Origin: Cenococcum geophilum 1.58
Taxonomy: Eukaryota; Ascomycota; Dothideomycetes; Gloniales; Gloniaceae
DNA: 64,000 nt
Direction of reading: 5' to 3'
Assembly: GCA_001692895.1 (NCBI GenBank)
Contig: KV748219.1
Location: 992,001-1,056,000 of the forward strand
In this document: one piece after another, positions 1 through 12,169 of the stretch
How positions within the stretch are numbered: the first letter of the stretch is position 1
Layout of the letters: each line of letters begins with the position of its first letter
Position numbers and translations under genes: made by a program
Notes under the pieces: generated by a model
Database searches by the model: none
Seen by the model: the letters and a program-made list of their open reading frames with translations, nothing else
What the model was told of the DNA's origin: nothing

Positions 1-1385
1 AGAAGAAAGCTTAAGAAGTAATTAAAGAGCTAAGTAAGGAATACTAAATAAATACCCTTAGCGAGCTAAAATGGGTCCTAGGAATCTATATACTACGTAA
101 TTATAGCTAGAGGCTCCTATAGCTATCCTAGAAAGCCTATATTAAAAAGATAGCTAACTAGTATAAGATAGATCTTAAAGGGCGTCTTTTAAACACTCCT
201 ATAGCAGAATCGGAACTCCTCCCTACCGATTACTATATAATCCGTCTGATGCGTCCATCTCCTAATATAGACCTATTAGTCTGTTCTATATCCCTACTAG
301 CTTCTACAATACTATATTAGAGAAAACTAGGTTTAGTACTCTATATAGCCACTATAACGCGTCCGGATATTGCCTTTATAGTATTATAGCTAGTAAGGTT
401 TAATTAGGACCTAAGCTAAGAGTACTATTAAGCGGTAGATAGAGTTATCCAATATCTATATAGTACGAGGAGTAGAGTAATCTACTATAGAGGAGATAAG
501 GAAGAAATAAACGGTAGAGGGAGAAATAAAGGAATACGTAACTAAGGACGAGATAACGGAGACGGTAGAAGTAAAGCGCAATTATTTATCTATGTTAGCA
601 ACGCATTATTTACGGACAACTCCATTAATAGAAAGAGCTTATAAAGATATATTATAAAGCTATTTAAGGGGCTAATCGCCTGGAGAGTAAATAAGTAGGG
701 TATAGTTATAACGTTAAGCATAAAAGCTAAGCTATTAGCCCTATTACAGACAGTAAAGGAAGCTATCTTTATTAGTAGGCTGTTTAAAGTAATAACGTTA
801 CAACTAAATAAGCCCTTAATTATTAACTGTAATAACACCTAGACGCTCCAACTAATTATAAAAGACACAGCAAAGCTAATCACAAAGCTCCAATATATTA
901 ATATCTATTAATACTAGCTACGTTAGAAATACGTAAAGAGACGAGTATAATTTCGATAGACAGTAACGAAGGAGATAATTGCTAATAAACTTACGAAGGC
1001 CCTGCCTAAGTAGAGGTTTTAAAGCTTTGTTAATAAAATTGGGATAGTGGATATTAAGGAGCGGCTAAATAAGGAGAAGCGACTGGAGGACCTAAGGGAG
1101 AATATTAGAGCGAGATGGAAGGATTTAGATGAGATTATGGTTCAATTGACGCATTAATGGACATAAGAAGGTGGCTAGCTTCGTCCTTAACTAGGTCGAA
1201 GCTAAGGGGGTATATTAGATAATCTGTATTCTTGGTGGCGTAGGACGTGCACGGTCACGTATATGGGTTACGTATATTATAAATATCTTCGTCTAAGCCT
1301 AGGGGCCCTACATTAAGACACAATTAAGATCATTAATTAACTAACCCATTTTATTAATGAATAGCTCTATATAAATTATCTGATA
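1..1385 (+). mobile_element. Ty1/copia retrotransposon, 3' part only
   Basis: Fossil of a Ty1/copia LTR element that continues to the left of the window. The end of the reverse transcriptase and the connection region are readable near 60-480, with a copia-type R-P-D-I-A-F motif at about 360 followed by a Q-Y-L-Y-S-T-R-S-R block. The RNase H follows at about 590-1000, with a T-D-N near the start, I-A-W-R, and K-L-T-K-A-L-P at its end. A purine run (about 1201-1210) and a 3' LTR close the element. It is broken, with dozens of RIP-type breaks. It appears to have inserted into the LTR of gypsy copy A, whose LTR tail starts directly behind it. The left end and target duplication lie outside the window. 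Confidence 0.85.
1211..1385 (+). repeat. 3' LTR of the copia element
   Basis: About 175 bp between the polypurine run at 1201-1210 and the point where sequence identical to a gypsy LTR tail begins (about 1386). The 5' LTR is outside the window, so the ends rest on the purine run and the junction rather than on an LTR-LTR comparison. Confidence 0.6.
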
Positions 1386-1449
1386 CTAATTACTAAGTTA
1401 GTGGAAATAGGTGGATGTGTGTAAGGTATTACGGGGGTATCCTATAATA
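1386..1449 (-). repeat. LTR tail of gypsy copy A
   Basis: About 64 bp matching the last part of the LTRs at 4160-4222 and 9755-9815 (shared AAGTTAGTGGAAATAGGTGG stretch). The rest of this LTR is replaced by the copia LTR to the left, which suggests the copia element inserted here. Confidence 0.75.
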
Positions 1450-2612
1450 GTTCCCCCCTTTTAAACTTAAGCTTCTGCGAGATGGGGCTGTAGTAGTTCT
1501 AGGTAAAGTTTGTAAAAGTTTTCTGCGGCTTATATAAGTCCTATAGAGTTAACGGGTTTCTATAAGGACTTAGTAAAGCTTCTCTATTTCGTAAAGTATA
1601 TATATTAGCGTTTCCGTTTATTATACTTAATATTATTAATTTTTTTTAATAAAGTACTCGTTCTTACCATCCACTTTAACTAGTAGGGGAGGATCTTATA
1701 TCTATCTAGGCAGGGCATTTAATATAGGGGTAGTAGGGTAGAGGACTAATATATAAAATACGGGGTGGATTTTAACTGTATTAGGGAGCTTTAGTTAGTA
1801 GGCGTAAGGAGAGATAACCTTTTTAACCTTATAAGGGCCAGCGTTCTTCTAATTAAGTTTCTTAATAGATTGTTTCGTGTTTAGATTTCTTATATCTAGC
1901 TAGATAAAATTACCAATTTAATAGGCTAGTACTAGGGTTTGTTTCTTATTCGCTGCGGCTTTATAAACAGATTAAGCCCATATTATCTTATTAGTAAGGA
2001 ACTGTTATAGTTCCTCCATCTTCTCTATAAATTTATTTGCTTTTATAACTTATAAGGTATAATAAGCGGGGTAAGGAACATTACTAAAGGGTTTAAAACC
2101 TATTTATAGGTGCTAGCCGTAATTGGCTAGGAACGGGGAAACTTTTGTGGTTTCTAAAACGGAATTATTTATAGTAAACTTGGTAAATACGAGCTAGTTA
2201 ATCTAGTCATCCTATAAATACGACGTGTATATCCGAATATACTATTCTATTATAGCATTTACGCGTTCTATTTAGCCATCCATTTCTAAGTAATATGCGG
2301 TAGATAATAGTGCTTTAATACGGAGTTAAGTAGTTAGTTCTTTCTAAAATGCTAAGACAAACTAGCTACCTTTATTGGAGATAATCGTTTTGGGGAGTCT
2401 ATAGAGTTTCTATATATAATCTAGGAATAGTTAGGCAACGGCAGGCGTTAATATATTAGGGCAGGCGATTAAGTGTCTTATTTTAAATAGTCGGTCTATA
2501 ACTACTATAATATTTATATAGCCTCTACTTATAGGAAGGTTAATAATAAAGTTAATTAAGATATCCTTCTATCTTTAGTCTAGAATAGGCAGTGGCTTTA
2601 AAAGACTGTTAT

Positions 2613-2984
2613 CCCTTACACCGATGGCGTCCTATAAAATGTGGCCCGTGCACGCAGTCAAGAACATCAAAACTTTCTTGCGCACGCTGTGGACAAAAAA
2701 GTTGGCGAGATGCCTGCACCCACCTCTCCCTACCTAAATTTGTATGCGCACGCATAAATGCACTTATGCGGCTTATAGTAATTAATTTAGTCGTTATTTT
2801 AAGGAGTATATAGGCGAGATATAGTGGTAATGGGTGCATTCATGCGTGCGCATACAAATTTGGGGTGGGTGCGGGNATCTCGCGTNTTTTCGCAGTCCTG
2901 GTGATGCGGCAGAACGACTTACCGCCCATATATGATTGGTGCGCACGGGCCACATTTTATAGGACGTTATTATCGGTGCAAGGG
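2613..2984. mobile_element. MITE 1, long inverted-repeat element
   Basis: A 372-bp non-coding insertion. The ends are CCCTTACACCGAT and, on the opposite strand, CCCTTGCACCGAT. The inverted similarity continues through CGTCCTATAAAATGTGGCCC and again near the centre (AAATTTGTATGCGCACGCAT), so nearly the whole element is an imperfect palindrome with arms at 2613-2762 and 2833-2984 and a 70-bp loop. It is rich in CpA and TpG, unlike its RIP-altered surroundings. Copy B (about 5380) has the empty site TTATAC; here it reads TTAT-element-ATAC, so AT is duplicated inside a TATA target. There are two ambiguous bases at 2876 and 2886. The second copy is at 27315-27645. The superfamily is unknown: a Tc1/mariner-like origin would fit a 2-bp duplication, although that group duplicates TA. 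Confidence 0.85.
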
Positions 2985-3854
2985 ATACGTCTTATATAAG
3001 GCTTTAGCTTATCGGCAGGTATAGTGGCTAGAGATATACCTTTATATTATATTATATATATTCGGCCAATAATACTCCTATTAAAGTAGTTTTAGGGTCT
3101 TTCCTTAGCTTAGATAGCCGGCGATAGGTAAATCGTATACGTGTTTGAAGAGTTTAAGCTTAAGCTTATTGTAATTAGGGATAACTAGATAGTTTTAGTA
3201 ATATAAGCAGTTTCCACGGGCTTTATATTTACTTAAAGAAACCTTTTTAGAGCGTCTAATGCTATCTTATATTAGCTTAAGCGTCTCTTAGATAAACTCA
3301 TTATTTAGGTATTTATTAACTATAATCTATTTAATTAATTAATTAGTTATTTTAAGGACATATACCATAAGATCTTTAGTAGGAGGGTTAAATAGTTTAG
3401 GGCGAAGTAGGGTCTAATTTTAGTAAGATCGCGCTTCTTCTAGGGCTGGCGCGTCTTGCGAACGTTAGGTTAGGGTATTAGGCTTCTAGCCTTAAACACC
3501 TAGGCGGTATATAATTAAGAATCGGAAACGAGATAGATATTCTAACTAGTGGGCCTAATAATGACTTAGCTATTTCGTGGTTATAAAGTACTGTAGGTTC
3601 TTATAGTCGCTAAGGACCTTAATTAAAAATCTAGCGCCTTCTAGTTCAGGTCGCTATTGTTTAAAATATCTAATAATAGCTAATAATTCTTTATTGTAGA
3701 TCTCGTAGTTACATTTAGCTAGGCTTAGTTATTTTAAGAAGTATACTATAGGGTGCAATACTCTATCCTCGTTATATTAAGACAGGATACCTCTAGTAAT
3801 GTAGTTAGATAAGTCGGCTTCTATAACACTTATTTAGTCCAAATTAAAGTGTTA

Positions 3855-4222
3855 GAGTATGGTGTCACGGAGTAAGTATAAGCGACGGTAATATATGGCG
3901 AAGTAGATATTATTAAGCTATATATATAAACTATATAATAAGGTCAAGACGTTATATAAGGAGAGAAGGTAGGAAAATGGGAAGAAAGGGTATATATTGT
4001 TAACTTGGTTGCTTAGTTAATATATATATAGGGTAGAATAGGGTTTAGGTTATAGTCCTAGCAAAACTTAATAGAATTTAGTGGAACTTAGCAGAATATA
4101 GCAGAATGCCATAGATTGCTGTTAGATTGCTATTAGATTGCTATTTCGCGGTTAGTCTCTAATTGCTAAGTTAGTGGAAATAGGTGGACGTATATAAGGT
4201 ATTACAGGGGTGTCCCATAATA
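3855..4222 (-). repeat. 3' LTR of gypsy B
   Basis: Begins TGTCACGGAG on the plus strand and ends beside the complement of the polypurine tract (CCCCCCC at 4226-4232). It aligns along its length with 9445-9815 with mostly transition differences. It contains a variable run of about 12-bp units (GATTGCTATTAG type, near 4115-4145). Confidence 0.88.
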
Positions 4223-7200
4223 GTACCCCCCCTTTAAACTTAAGCTTCTGCGAGATAGGGCTATAGTAGTTCTAGGTAAAGTTTATAAAAGTCTTCTATA
4301 GCTTATATAAGTCCTATAGAGTTAACGGGTTCCCATAAGGGCTTAATATAGCCCCTCCATTTTGTAAGATATATATATTGGCGTTTCCGTTTATCGTACT
4401 TAATATTATCAATTCTTTTAATAAAGTACTTATCCTTACCGTCCACCTTAACTAGTGGGGGAGGGTCCTATATCTGTCTAGGCAGGGCGTCTAATATAGG
4501 GGTAGTAGGGTAAAGGACTGACATATAGAATATGGGGTGGATTTTAACCGTATTAGGGAGCTTCAGTTAGTAGGTATAAGGAGAGATAACCTTTTCGACC
4601 TTATAAGGGCCAGCATTCTTCTAATTAAGTTTCTTAGTAGGTCGTTTTATGTTTAGATTTCTTATATCTAGCTAGACGAAATCGCTAATTTAATAAACTA
4701 GTGCTAAGGTTCGTTTTTTATTTGCTGCGGATTTATAAACAGATTAAGCCCATATTATCTTATTAGTAAGGAACTATTATAGCTCCTCTATCTTTTTTAC
4801 GAATTTATTTGCTTTTATAACTTATAAGGCGTAATAGGCGGGGTAAGGAATATTACTAAAGGGTTTAAAACCTATTCGTGGGTATTAGCCGTAATTGGCT
4901 AGAAACGGGGAGACTTTTATAGTTTCTAAGACGGAATTATTTATAGTAAACTCGGTAAATGCAAGCCAGTTAATCCAGTTATCTTATAAATACGACGTAT
5001 ATATCTAAATATACTGTTCCATTATAGCATTTACGCGTTCTATTTAACCATCCATTTCTAGGTAATACGCGGTAGATAATAGTGCCTTAACGCGGAGTCA
5101 GGTAGTCAGTTCTTTTTAAAATATTAAAATAAACTGGCTACCTTTATCGGAGATAATTGTTTTAGGGAGTCCATAGAGTTTCTATATATAATCTAGGAAT
5201 AGTTAGGCAATAGCAGGCGTTAATATATCGGGATAGGCGATTAAGTGTCTCATCTTAGATAGTTAGTCTATAACTACTATAATATTTATACAGCCTTTAC
5301 TTTCGGGGAGGTCAATAATAAAGTTAATTAAGATGTCCTTCTATCTTTGGTCTAGAATAGGTAGTGGTTTTGAAAGACCGTTATACGTCTTATATAAGGC
5401 TTTAGCTTATTAGTAGGTATAGTAGCTAGAGATATACCTTCGTGTTATATTATATATATTCGGCTAGTAATACTTCCGTTAGAGTAGTTTTAGGGGTTTT
5501 CCTTAGCCCGGGTAGCTGGCGATAGGTAGATTATATATGTGTTTAAGGAGCTTAAGCTTAAGCTTATTATAATTAGGGATAACTAAACAGTTCTGGTAAT
5601 ATAAGCGGTTTCCGCGAGCTTCGCATTTACTTAAAGAAATCTTTTTAGAGCATCTAACGCTGTCTTAAATTAGCTTAAGCGTTTCTTAAATAAACTTATT
5701 ATTTAGGTATTCGTTAACTATAATTTATTTAATTAGTTAATTAGTTATTTTAAGGACATATACCGTAAGTACTTTGGTAAGTAGGTTAAATAGTTTAGGG
5801 CGAAGTAGGGTCTAATTTTAGTAAGAGCGCACTTCTTCTAGGGCTGGCGCGTCTTGCGAGCGTTAGGTTAGGGCATTAGGCTTCTAACCTTAGACGCCTA
5901 GGCGGTATGTAATTAAGAATTGGAAATAAGATAGATATTTTAACTAGTAGGCCTAATAATAACTTAGCTGTTTCGTAGTTGTAAAGTACTATAGGTTCTT
6001 ATAGTCGCTAAGGACCTTAATTAAAAATCCAGCGCCTTTTAGTTCGGGTCGCCATTATTTAAAATATCTAATAATAGCTAATAATTCCTTATCGTAGATC
6101 TCGTAGTTATATTTAGCTAAGCTTAGTCGTTTTAAGAAGTATGCTATAGGGTATAATACTCTATCCTTATTATATTGAGATAGGATACCTTTAGTAACGT
6201 AGTCAGATAAGTCGGCTTCTATAATACTTATTTAGTTTAGGTTAAAGTATTAGAGTATAGGCGTAGTAGTAAATATAACCTTTAGATAGGTAAAGGCCTT
6301 CTTACATTCCTTATTAAAGATAAAGACTTTATCCTTTTGGGTTAGAGCTATAAGGGGTAAAACTAGGGTAGAGAAGTTATTAATAAACCGTTGGTAGAAA
6401 TTAGCAAATCCTATAAAGGCTCTTATGTCCTTAACGTTCTTAGGTTTTTACTAGTTTACGATTACTTCGACTTTCTTCAGGTCTATTTGTATACCATTTA
6501 TAAAAATAAGGAGTTTAAGGTATAGAACTTCCATTTTATAGAACTTGTATTTATTTACATCTAAATATAGACTAGCTTTGTACAGGGCTTATAAGATAAG
6601 GTTAACGTATTTCCGATATTCGGTTAGGTTATTACTGTATATTAGGATATCGTTAATATAAGTAGTATAAAAGATATCTAGGTAGGGGCGTAGGGTATTA
6701 TTTATATAATGTTAAAACGACCTTAGAGCGTTTATAAGGCTAAAGGGTGTTACTAAGTATTTAAATAGTCCATATTAGGTATAAAATGCAGTAAGCTATT
6801 TGTCCCTTTTTATAATACAGAGACGGTTAAATGTAGAGATAATATTGAGCTTTATGTAGTAATAAGCCTTACTTAGTTAGTTTAGCGTCTTTTATATTAA
6901 CGGGATTGAATATTAGTTCTTAACGGTAATGGCATTAAGAGCTTAGTAGTCTATATAGAAGCGTAGACCGCCGCTAGGTTTCTTAACAAAGATTACTAGT
7001 ACGGCTATAGGCGATAAGCTTGCTCTAATAAATCCTTTACTTAGGTTCTTGTCTAAATACTTTTATAGCACTTAGAGTTTATTTTAGGACATTCCGTATA
7101 AGGGTTTAAATCTAGGCTACTTTCCTTCTTTAAGTATAATCTTATGGTTATATAGTCGGTATTTTAGTAGCTTATTAGCTTCCTTTTATAAGAACGCATC

Positions 7201-9444
7201 TAGGCAATAATAATACTCTATTGGTACCTTTATAGTAGGGTTAGTGTACTTCTTTAGTACTAAGGCCTTCTTAATATCAGCTATTGTAACAGCGAAGATT
7301 ATATGCTTAGGTTTCTTAGCAAGTTACGCTAATGGGGTAGCTCTAATTATGCGGATATCTAGGGTGCCGAGCTCGCTTGGACTGTCTATAGTTTCTTATA
7401 TAGGTTTAGGTTTAGTATTAGGTATAGAGTTAGTATTAAACTTAGGTTCGGGTTCTTTAAGAATCCTTTTTATAGTAGAATACTAGTCCTTCTGGTATTT
7501 TTGTGTATTAAGCTTAAGCTTCTACTTAGTTTGGGGCGGCGTAGTAATTAGGGCCGGTTTGTAGGGTTCGGTAGAAATTCCAGATCTTTGGTGGATATTA
7601 GTAGAATTTTTATATTAGTGGAATTTGGTGGAATTCTTAGGTTAGTAAAATTTGGTAGATTCCTTAGGTGTAAGGTGGATATCAATAGAAATCTTAGGCT
7701 AGTAGATCTTAGTGGATTTCCTAAATTTTAGTTTAGAGTTAGGGCGGTACGTTATAAGGCAATTCTACTTATAACGGGAGGCGGTAAATAGAAGCTTAAG
7801 GTTGTTTTAATTAATAGTTACCTTATATAGCTTTATCTAGGGTTATTTAAGGATTACTGGGTGACCTAAAATAGTGATAAAAAGCTTAATTAGTTCTTCG
7901 TAGTTTAGGTATTAGAGTCTTAGGGCTACCACGTAGGTAATACGGCCTAAGATGGTGCGTTTGCTATTAAATCCAAATATATTAATATGCTGGTTAAGGG
8001 GGGTTAGGGTAAAACTATTTTCTTATATAAAGATCTTGTTAATAAATCCTATACCGCTAGCTCCTATATTAATTAAGACTTAAGCATTAGCCTATTAATC
8101 GTTCTGCTAAAGACAATAGTTAATAGTTATACTATAATCCTAAAAGTTAGAGTTTGTGATATCTAAAGCATTTAATAAGATCCTAAGGCAGAGCTGTCTT
8201 AGAGAGCGACTTAACTCTAAAACCTTCCTTTTAGAGGTAATTAGGGTGGAGTTCTTATAGAGCGTCGGTTTAAGCTTTGTCCTTATAAATAGTGCTTACT
8301 AGATATAGGGCTAGAGCCAGATAAAGATCGGAGGTAGTAACTAAAAGATTGGTCCGGTAAAGGGCCGTCAGTATTAGCCGTTTATAAATTATATTTAGGC
8401 ATAGGGACGGAGTAGTAGTTAGAGAAGTAGGAGTTGCTTTTATATTTAAAGCAGAGGCCTAGCTTAATGCGTCGTTCTTATTTAGAGGATCCTAGTAGGG
8501 TATATCCTAGCGTCCTAGTATTAATATCTATGGCGTTAGGGTGCTTAAGCTAAGATAATAACTTAGTAGACGTTTATAGGGTTGCCGTATTATATTAAGG
8601 GGCATATTTTGGTGTTAGGCGTAGTATATTATCGTACCGTTTATTAATAACGTTCGCGCAGGCATTAAGGGCTCTTAGTAGGTCTACGCCTATTAGGGAG
8701 GTTTTTAGTTTAAGGCTTAATAATTTAATAAGGCTGTTAATTAGTGCAGAATCGTTCCAGCCTATTTCCCTTACGTAACGGTTAAATTCGGAGAAGTATA
8801 CTAGGAAACTCTTTATTCCCTAAGCCATATAGGTTTTCTTTAAGTAATAGCTTAGCGGTTTGGGTTACCGTATATAGCTTTAAGAAGTACAACTAGGCTT
8901 CGTACTAAGTTTGGCTAGAGGGGTTTAATAAGGTTAGCTGCCTTTTCTTCTAGTTAACTTAGGGCGTAGCAAAGTCGGTTAGCTTTAATTAGGTAGCGGT
9001 TAGTATTTCTAATTAGTTTGTTTTTAAGCTGGCTTAGAAATAATTGGAGTTCTTATTATTTGCCGGTAAATATTAGGTGGTTAAATAACCGTTTGGATTA
9101 TTATAGTACAGTAGTTAGTTTAGGGTAGACGGCTGCTATAGGTTTAGGGCTTACGTTTCGTGTATAAGCCTCTAGCAATAGCGTTTAGTCTTAGGAGCTT
9201 AGTATAGGCATCTTAAGGCTGCGGATTTCTTCTTATAGGGCTTTTATCATTTTCTAATACCGTGCTTCTTACTCGGTTTGCTATTAAGTTAAGGTAACTT
9301 ATTATTAATTAAGGGCCTCTATAAAGGACTTCTATATGCTTACTATTTGTTCTTAAAGGATAGATATAATATTAGCGGCCGTTACGGGGGCTTTAGGTGC
9401 GTTTTCTATTTTGGCGGTAGTGTAAATAGTTTAACACAACGTAG
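4223..9444 (-). pseudogene. gag-pol remnant of gypsy B
   Basis: Internal region of element B. In the minus-strand frames one can read, in order: a gag tail with a C-F-K cluster, a retropepsin-like I-G-A-S-G-I-G-F-I-N stretch (about 8015-8085), reverse transcriptase followed by F-A-N-F-Y-Q-R-F-I-N-N-F and P-L-I-A-L-T-Q-K-D-K-V-F (about 6290-6420), integrase, and a chromodomain-type Y-I-Y-L-T-K-W-R-G-Y (about 4385-4415). These motifs place it among fungal chromodomain-bearing gypsy elements, whose polyproteins make and integrate the cDNA copy. It is broken by dozens of RIP-type breaks and encodes nothing usable. Confidence 0.85.
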
Positions 9445-9815
9445 TGTTACGAAGTAAGTATAAGCGACGGTAATATATAGCGAAGTAGATATTATTAAGC
9501 TATATATATAAACTGTGTAATAAGGTTAAGACGTTGCGTAAGGAAAAAAGGTAGGAAAACGGGAAGAAAAGGGCATATATTGTTAACTTAGTTGCTTAGT
9601 TAATATATACATAGGCAGAATAGGGTTTAGGTTATAGTCCTAGCAGAACTTAGTAGAATTTAGTAGAACTTGGCAGAATATAGCAGAATGTCGTAAATTA
9701 CCGTTAGATTGCCATTAGATTGCCATTAGATTGCCATTTCGCAGTTAGTCTTTAATTGCTAAGTTAGTAGAAACAGGTAGACGTGTATAAGGTGTTACGG
9801 GGGTGTCCTGTAATA
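9445..9815 (-). repeat. 5' LTR of gypsy B
   Basis: 371 bp paired with 3855-4222. It carries one more 12-bp GATTGCCATTAG-type unit than its partner (about 9700-9735). The sequence immediately to the right (from 9816) belongs to a different gypsy element on the other strand. Confidence 0.88.
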
Positions 9816-11526
9816 TAATAGATACTAAGCTAAACTACTATATCTATAATAAAGAAATGCTAGCTATTATCTCTAGCTTTTAGCACTAGTGTATATAGCT
9901 AAAGGGGACCCCTAAGCCAATTAAGGTAGTTTTAGATTATAAGGCCCTAGAATACTTTATAATAACTAAGGCCCTTACGGCCTAGTAGGCACGCTAGGTG
10001 GATACCCTATCTTAGTTTAACTTCTTAATTATATATAGACTAAGCGCTATAAACCGTGCGGACGCTCTTATAAGATATAAATAAGACCTAAATAACTAGA
10101 TGGTTGCGAAGATCTTATTATAGACCTAGATACTACTATAATTAGAATACCTTAACCCCTAGATATAGGCAGAACTAAGTACGGACTCCTTAGGCGCCGA
10201 GATATATCCTATTAACTCCTTTAAACTCAACCTTATTAATAAACTACTATAGGCTAACTAAACGCCCCCCTCTCTATAGGAGTACCGTAAAAAGGTAAAG
10301 AATATTACTAGCCTATAGTCCCTTAAAAACGGACTACTTAAGCACTAGGAATAACTAGTAGTAGCTAAGGAATAAAACTTATAGACCTAGCTTATTGCCA
10401 AAGCTTATGCCTAGGTCTCTACAGCCTACCCTAGAAAAAAATAAGACCTATAAGATTATTAGCGACCGCTACTACTAGCCCGGAATAGTTATAAATATTA
10501 ACCGCTATATACAGAACTGTAATAACTGCTATAAATCTATAAGTCTATAAGATAAGACCCTAAGACTATTAAAACCACTTCTAATACTAGAACGCCCCTA
10601 GTAGTATATCTTTATAGACTTTTATAAACTACCTACGGACTATAATAGATATAATATAGTTATAATCCTAGTTAACCACTTTAGCAAGCGCCCATTCTTA
10701 ATCCCCTATTATAAGAATATTAATGCTAAAGAGGCGGCCCAACTATATATCTACTATATCTACCGAATTTACGGACCACTAAATACTATTATATCCAATT
10801 ATAGGCCGTAATTTATTTTAGCTTTCTAGAATAAGTTTACCTAGATTTTAGGCATTAAGCTAAAGCTTTCTATAGTATATTACCCCTAAATAGATAGTTA
10901 GACGGAAATTATAAATTAATACTTAGACTAGAGACTTTAGCCCTTTATTAACTACTTCTAAGATAACTAGGCTAAACTATTACCCCTAATAGACTACGCC
11001 CAAGCGACCCTACCTTATAATTTTATAGGATTTGCCCCTATCTAGCTAGAAATGGGCTACTTACCCTATATAAGCTTTAACTAGGAAAGACTAAAAAAAC
11101 CCCAAACTATACGCGAAAAACTATCTTATAAGGAAGCCTAGTAGTACACCAAGCGCTTAAAAGAAGCCTAGATGGTAGCCTATACAAATCTAAAAAAGGC
11201 TTAAAAATTAATATAATAGTAGGCAAATAAGCATAGGCAAGAGCCTAACTTTGCTATAGGAAATATAGTCTGGGTTATAATAAAGAACTAGAAGACGAAA
11301 CGACCTAGCTATAAGCTAGACTATTAGATGGCAGGACTATATAAGGTTCTTAAAAATATAGGTAACGCGTATAAAGTAAAGCTCCTAAATTTAATTAAAG
11401 TTTACCCTATTTTCTCTCTAAATAAACTACGGAAAGCTATAAACAACCTATTACCTAGATAAAAGAATAAACCTCCCTTGCCGATTTAAGTTAATAGTGA
11501 CGATAAATAGGAAATTAAAGAAATAC
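9816..11526 (+). pseudogene. RNase H-integrase remnant of gypsy C
   Basis: Readable in one main frame: RNase H with Y-N-K-E-M-L-A-I-I (about 9845), L-E-Y-F-I-T-T-K-A-L-T-A (about 9945), Q-A-R-W-V-D and A-D-A-L-I-R-Y-K (about 9985-10080). Integrase follows from about 10450, ending with K-V-K-L-L-N-L-I-K-V-Y-P-I-F-S-L (about 11375-11420). The coding order matches the pol 3' half of fungal gypsy elements. It is broken by dozens of RIP-type breaks. Confidence 0.85.
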
Positions 11527-11759
11527 TGTGGTGGGGTAAAATGGGCCACTACTTAGTGCCTTGGCATTTTCCTGTATATATCGAGCCTTCGGCTTCTCTC
11601 CTTCTCTCGATCAGGACCGACCGGGGAATACATTCTTTCCTTTCTTCTTACTGACTGCTTTCCTACTGATTGATTACGACTGACGACCGACCGACCGACC
11701 GACCGACAGATAGACAGTATTGTGACTTTCCTATCTGAGAGTGGTCGTACCCTCCCACA
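11527..11759 (+). repeat. 5' LTR of element D
   Basis: Shares long identical stretches with 17555-17786, including a TTCTTACTGACTGCTTTCCT block and a (CGAC)n run. One patch of about 20-25 bp (around 11606-11625) differs completely from the partner while both flanks match, which looks like a local conversion or replacement rather than point mutation. Confidence 0.9.
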
Positions 11760-12169
11760 TATTTTATGGCATTCCACGTGGGGACGACGGTAAGCTCTTT
11801 GGATTAGAAGTCTGGCATTTTATACACAACTATATATATAGGAGATATGCAGGAATATACTACAGCTATAGAAGAACCGCTAGCTGCAGAAGAATAACCA
11901 GCTGCAAAAGAACCGCCAGCTAGACCAACGAGATAGCAGAAGTAGAGAACCAGGCAGTATCGGACAGTAAGGGGAACTAGGTAGTCCCTAAACAGAAAGA
12001 CAGCGGAAAAGACGGATATTAGACTTGACGTATAGGCTAAAGAGTGGCAATAGGAGGCAAAAGAGTGTCACGGAAATTACGAGTAAGGACGTCCAGCGAA
12101 CAGGCGAGCCAATTAGACGACTTTGACCGGTCGGAATTACCCGATATTTCTACTACCCGTGTATGAGTA

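Larger units (their letters stand above)
1386..3854 (-). mobile_element. Ty3/gypsy copy A, truncated, chromodomain family
   Basis: Fossil gypsy copy read on the minus strand and colinear with positions 4160-6250 of copy B. It comprises an LTR tail (1386-1449), the pyrimidine-rich complement of the polypurine tract, integrase C-terminus with chromodomain, integrase core, RNase H and the edge of the reverse transcriptase. It stops at 3854 where the LTR of copy B begins, so the 5' half (RT, protease, gag, 5' LTR) is absent. A 372-bp MITE interrupts it at 2613-2984; copy B carries the same site empty. It is broken, with dozens of breaks. Its many transition-only differences from copy B fit RIP acting on both copies. 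Confidence 0.85.
3855..9815 (-). mobile_element. Ty3/gypsy element B, full length, chromodomain family
   Basis: Fossil gypsy element of 5961 bp with both LTRs (368 and 371 bp), read on the minus strand. Order along the element: 5' LTR (9445-9815), gag with a zinc-knuckle-like Cys cluster (about 8420-8480), protease (about 8015-8085), reverse transcriptase (about 6330-7180), RNase H (about 5880-6330), integrase, chromodomain (about 4330-4460), polypurine tract (about 4223-4237), 3' LTR (3855-4222). It is whole in layout but broken, with dozens of RIP-type breaks. The left flank is copy A; the right flank is the unrelated-strand gypsy C, and no matching target duplication is seen, so one flank was rearranged after insertion. 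Confidence 0.9.

Noticed and set aside
590-838. Minus-strand open frame of 82 codons
   Set aside because: It is the complement of the copia RNase H remnant; the family motifs are on the plus strand.
2613-2984. Rho-independent terminator or bacterial regulatory hairpin
   Set aside because: The long inverted arms, duplicated AT flanks and a second copy at 27315 show a transposable element in eukaryotic DNA.
11553-11923. Open frames on both strands across the D 5' LTR, and similar at 17458-17652
   Set aside because: They overlap LTR sequence and simple (CGAC)n repeats; no protein family.
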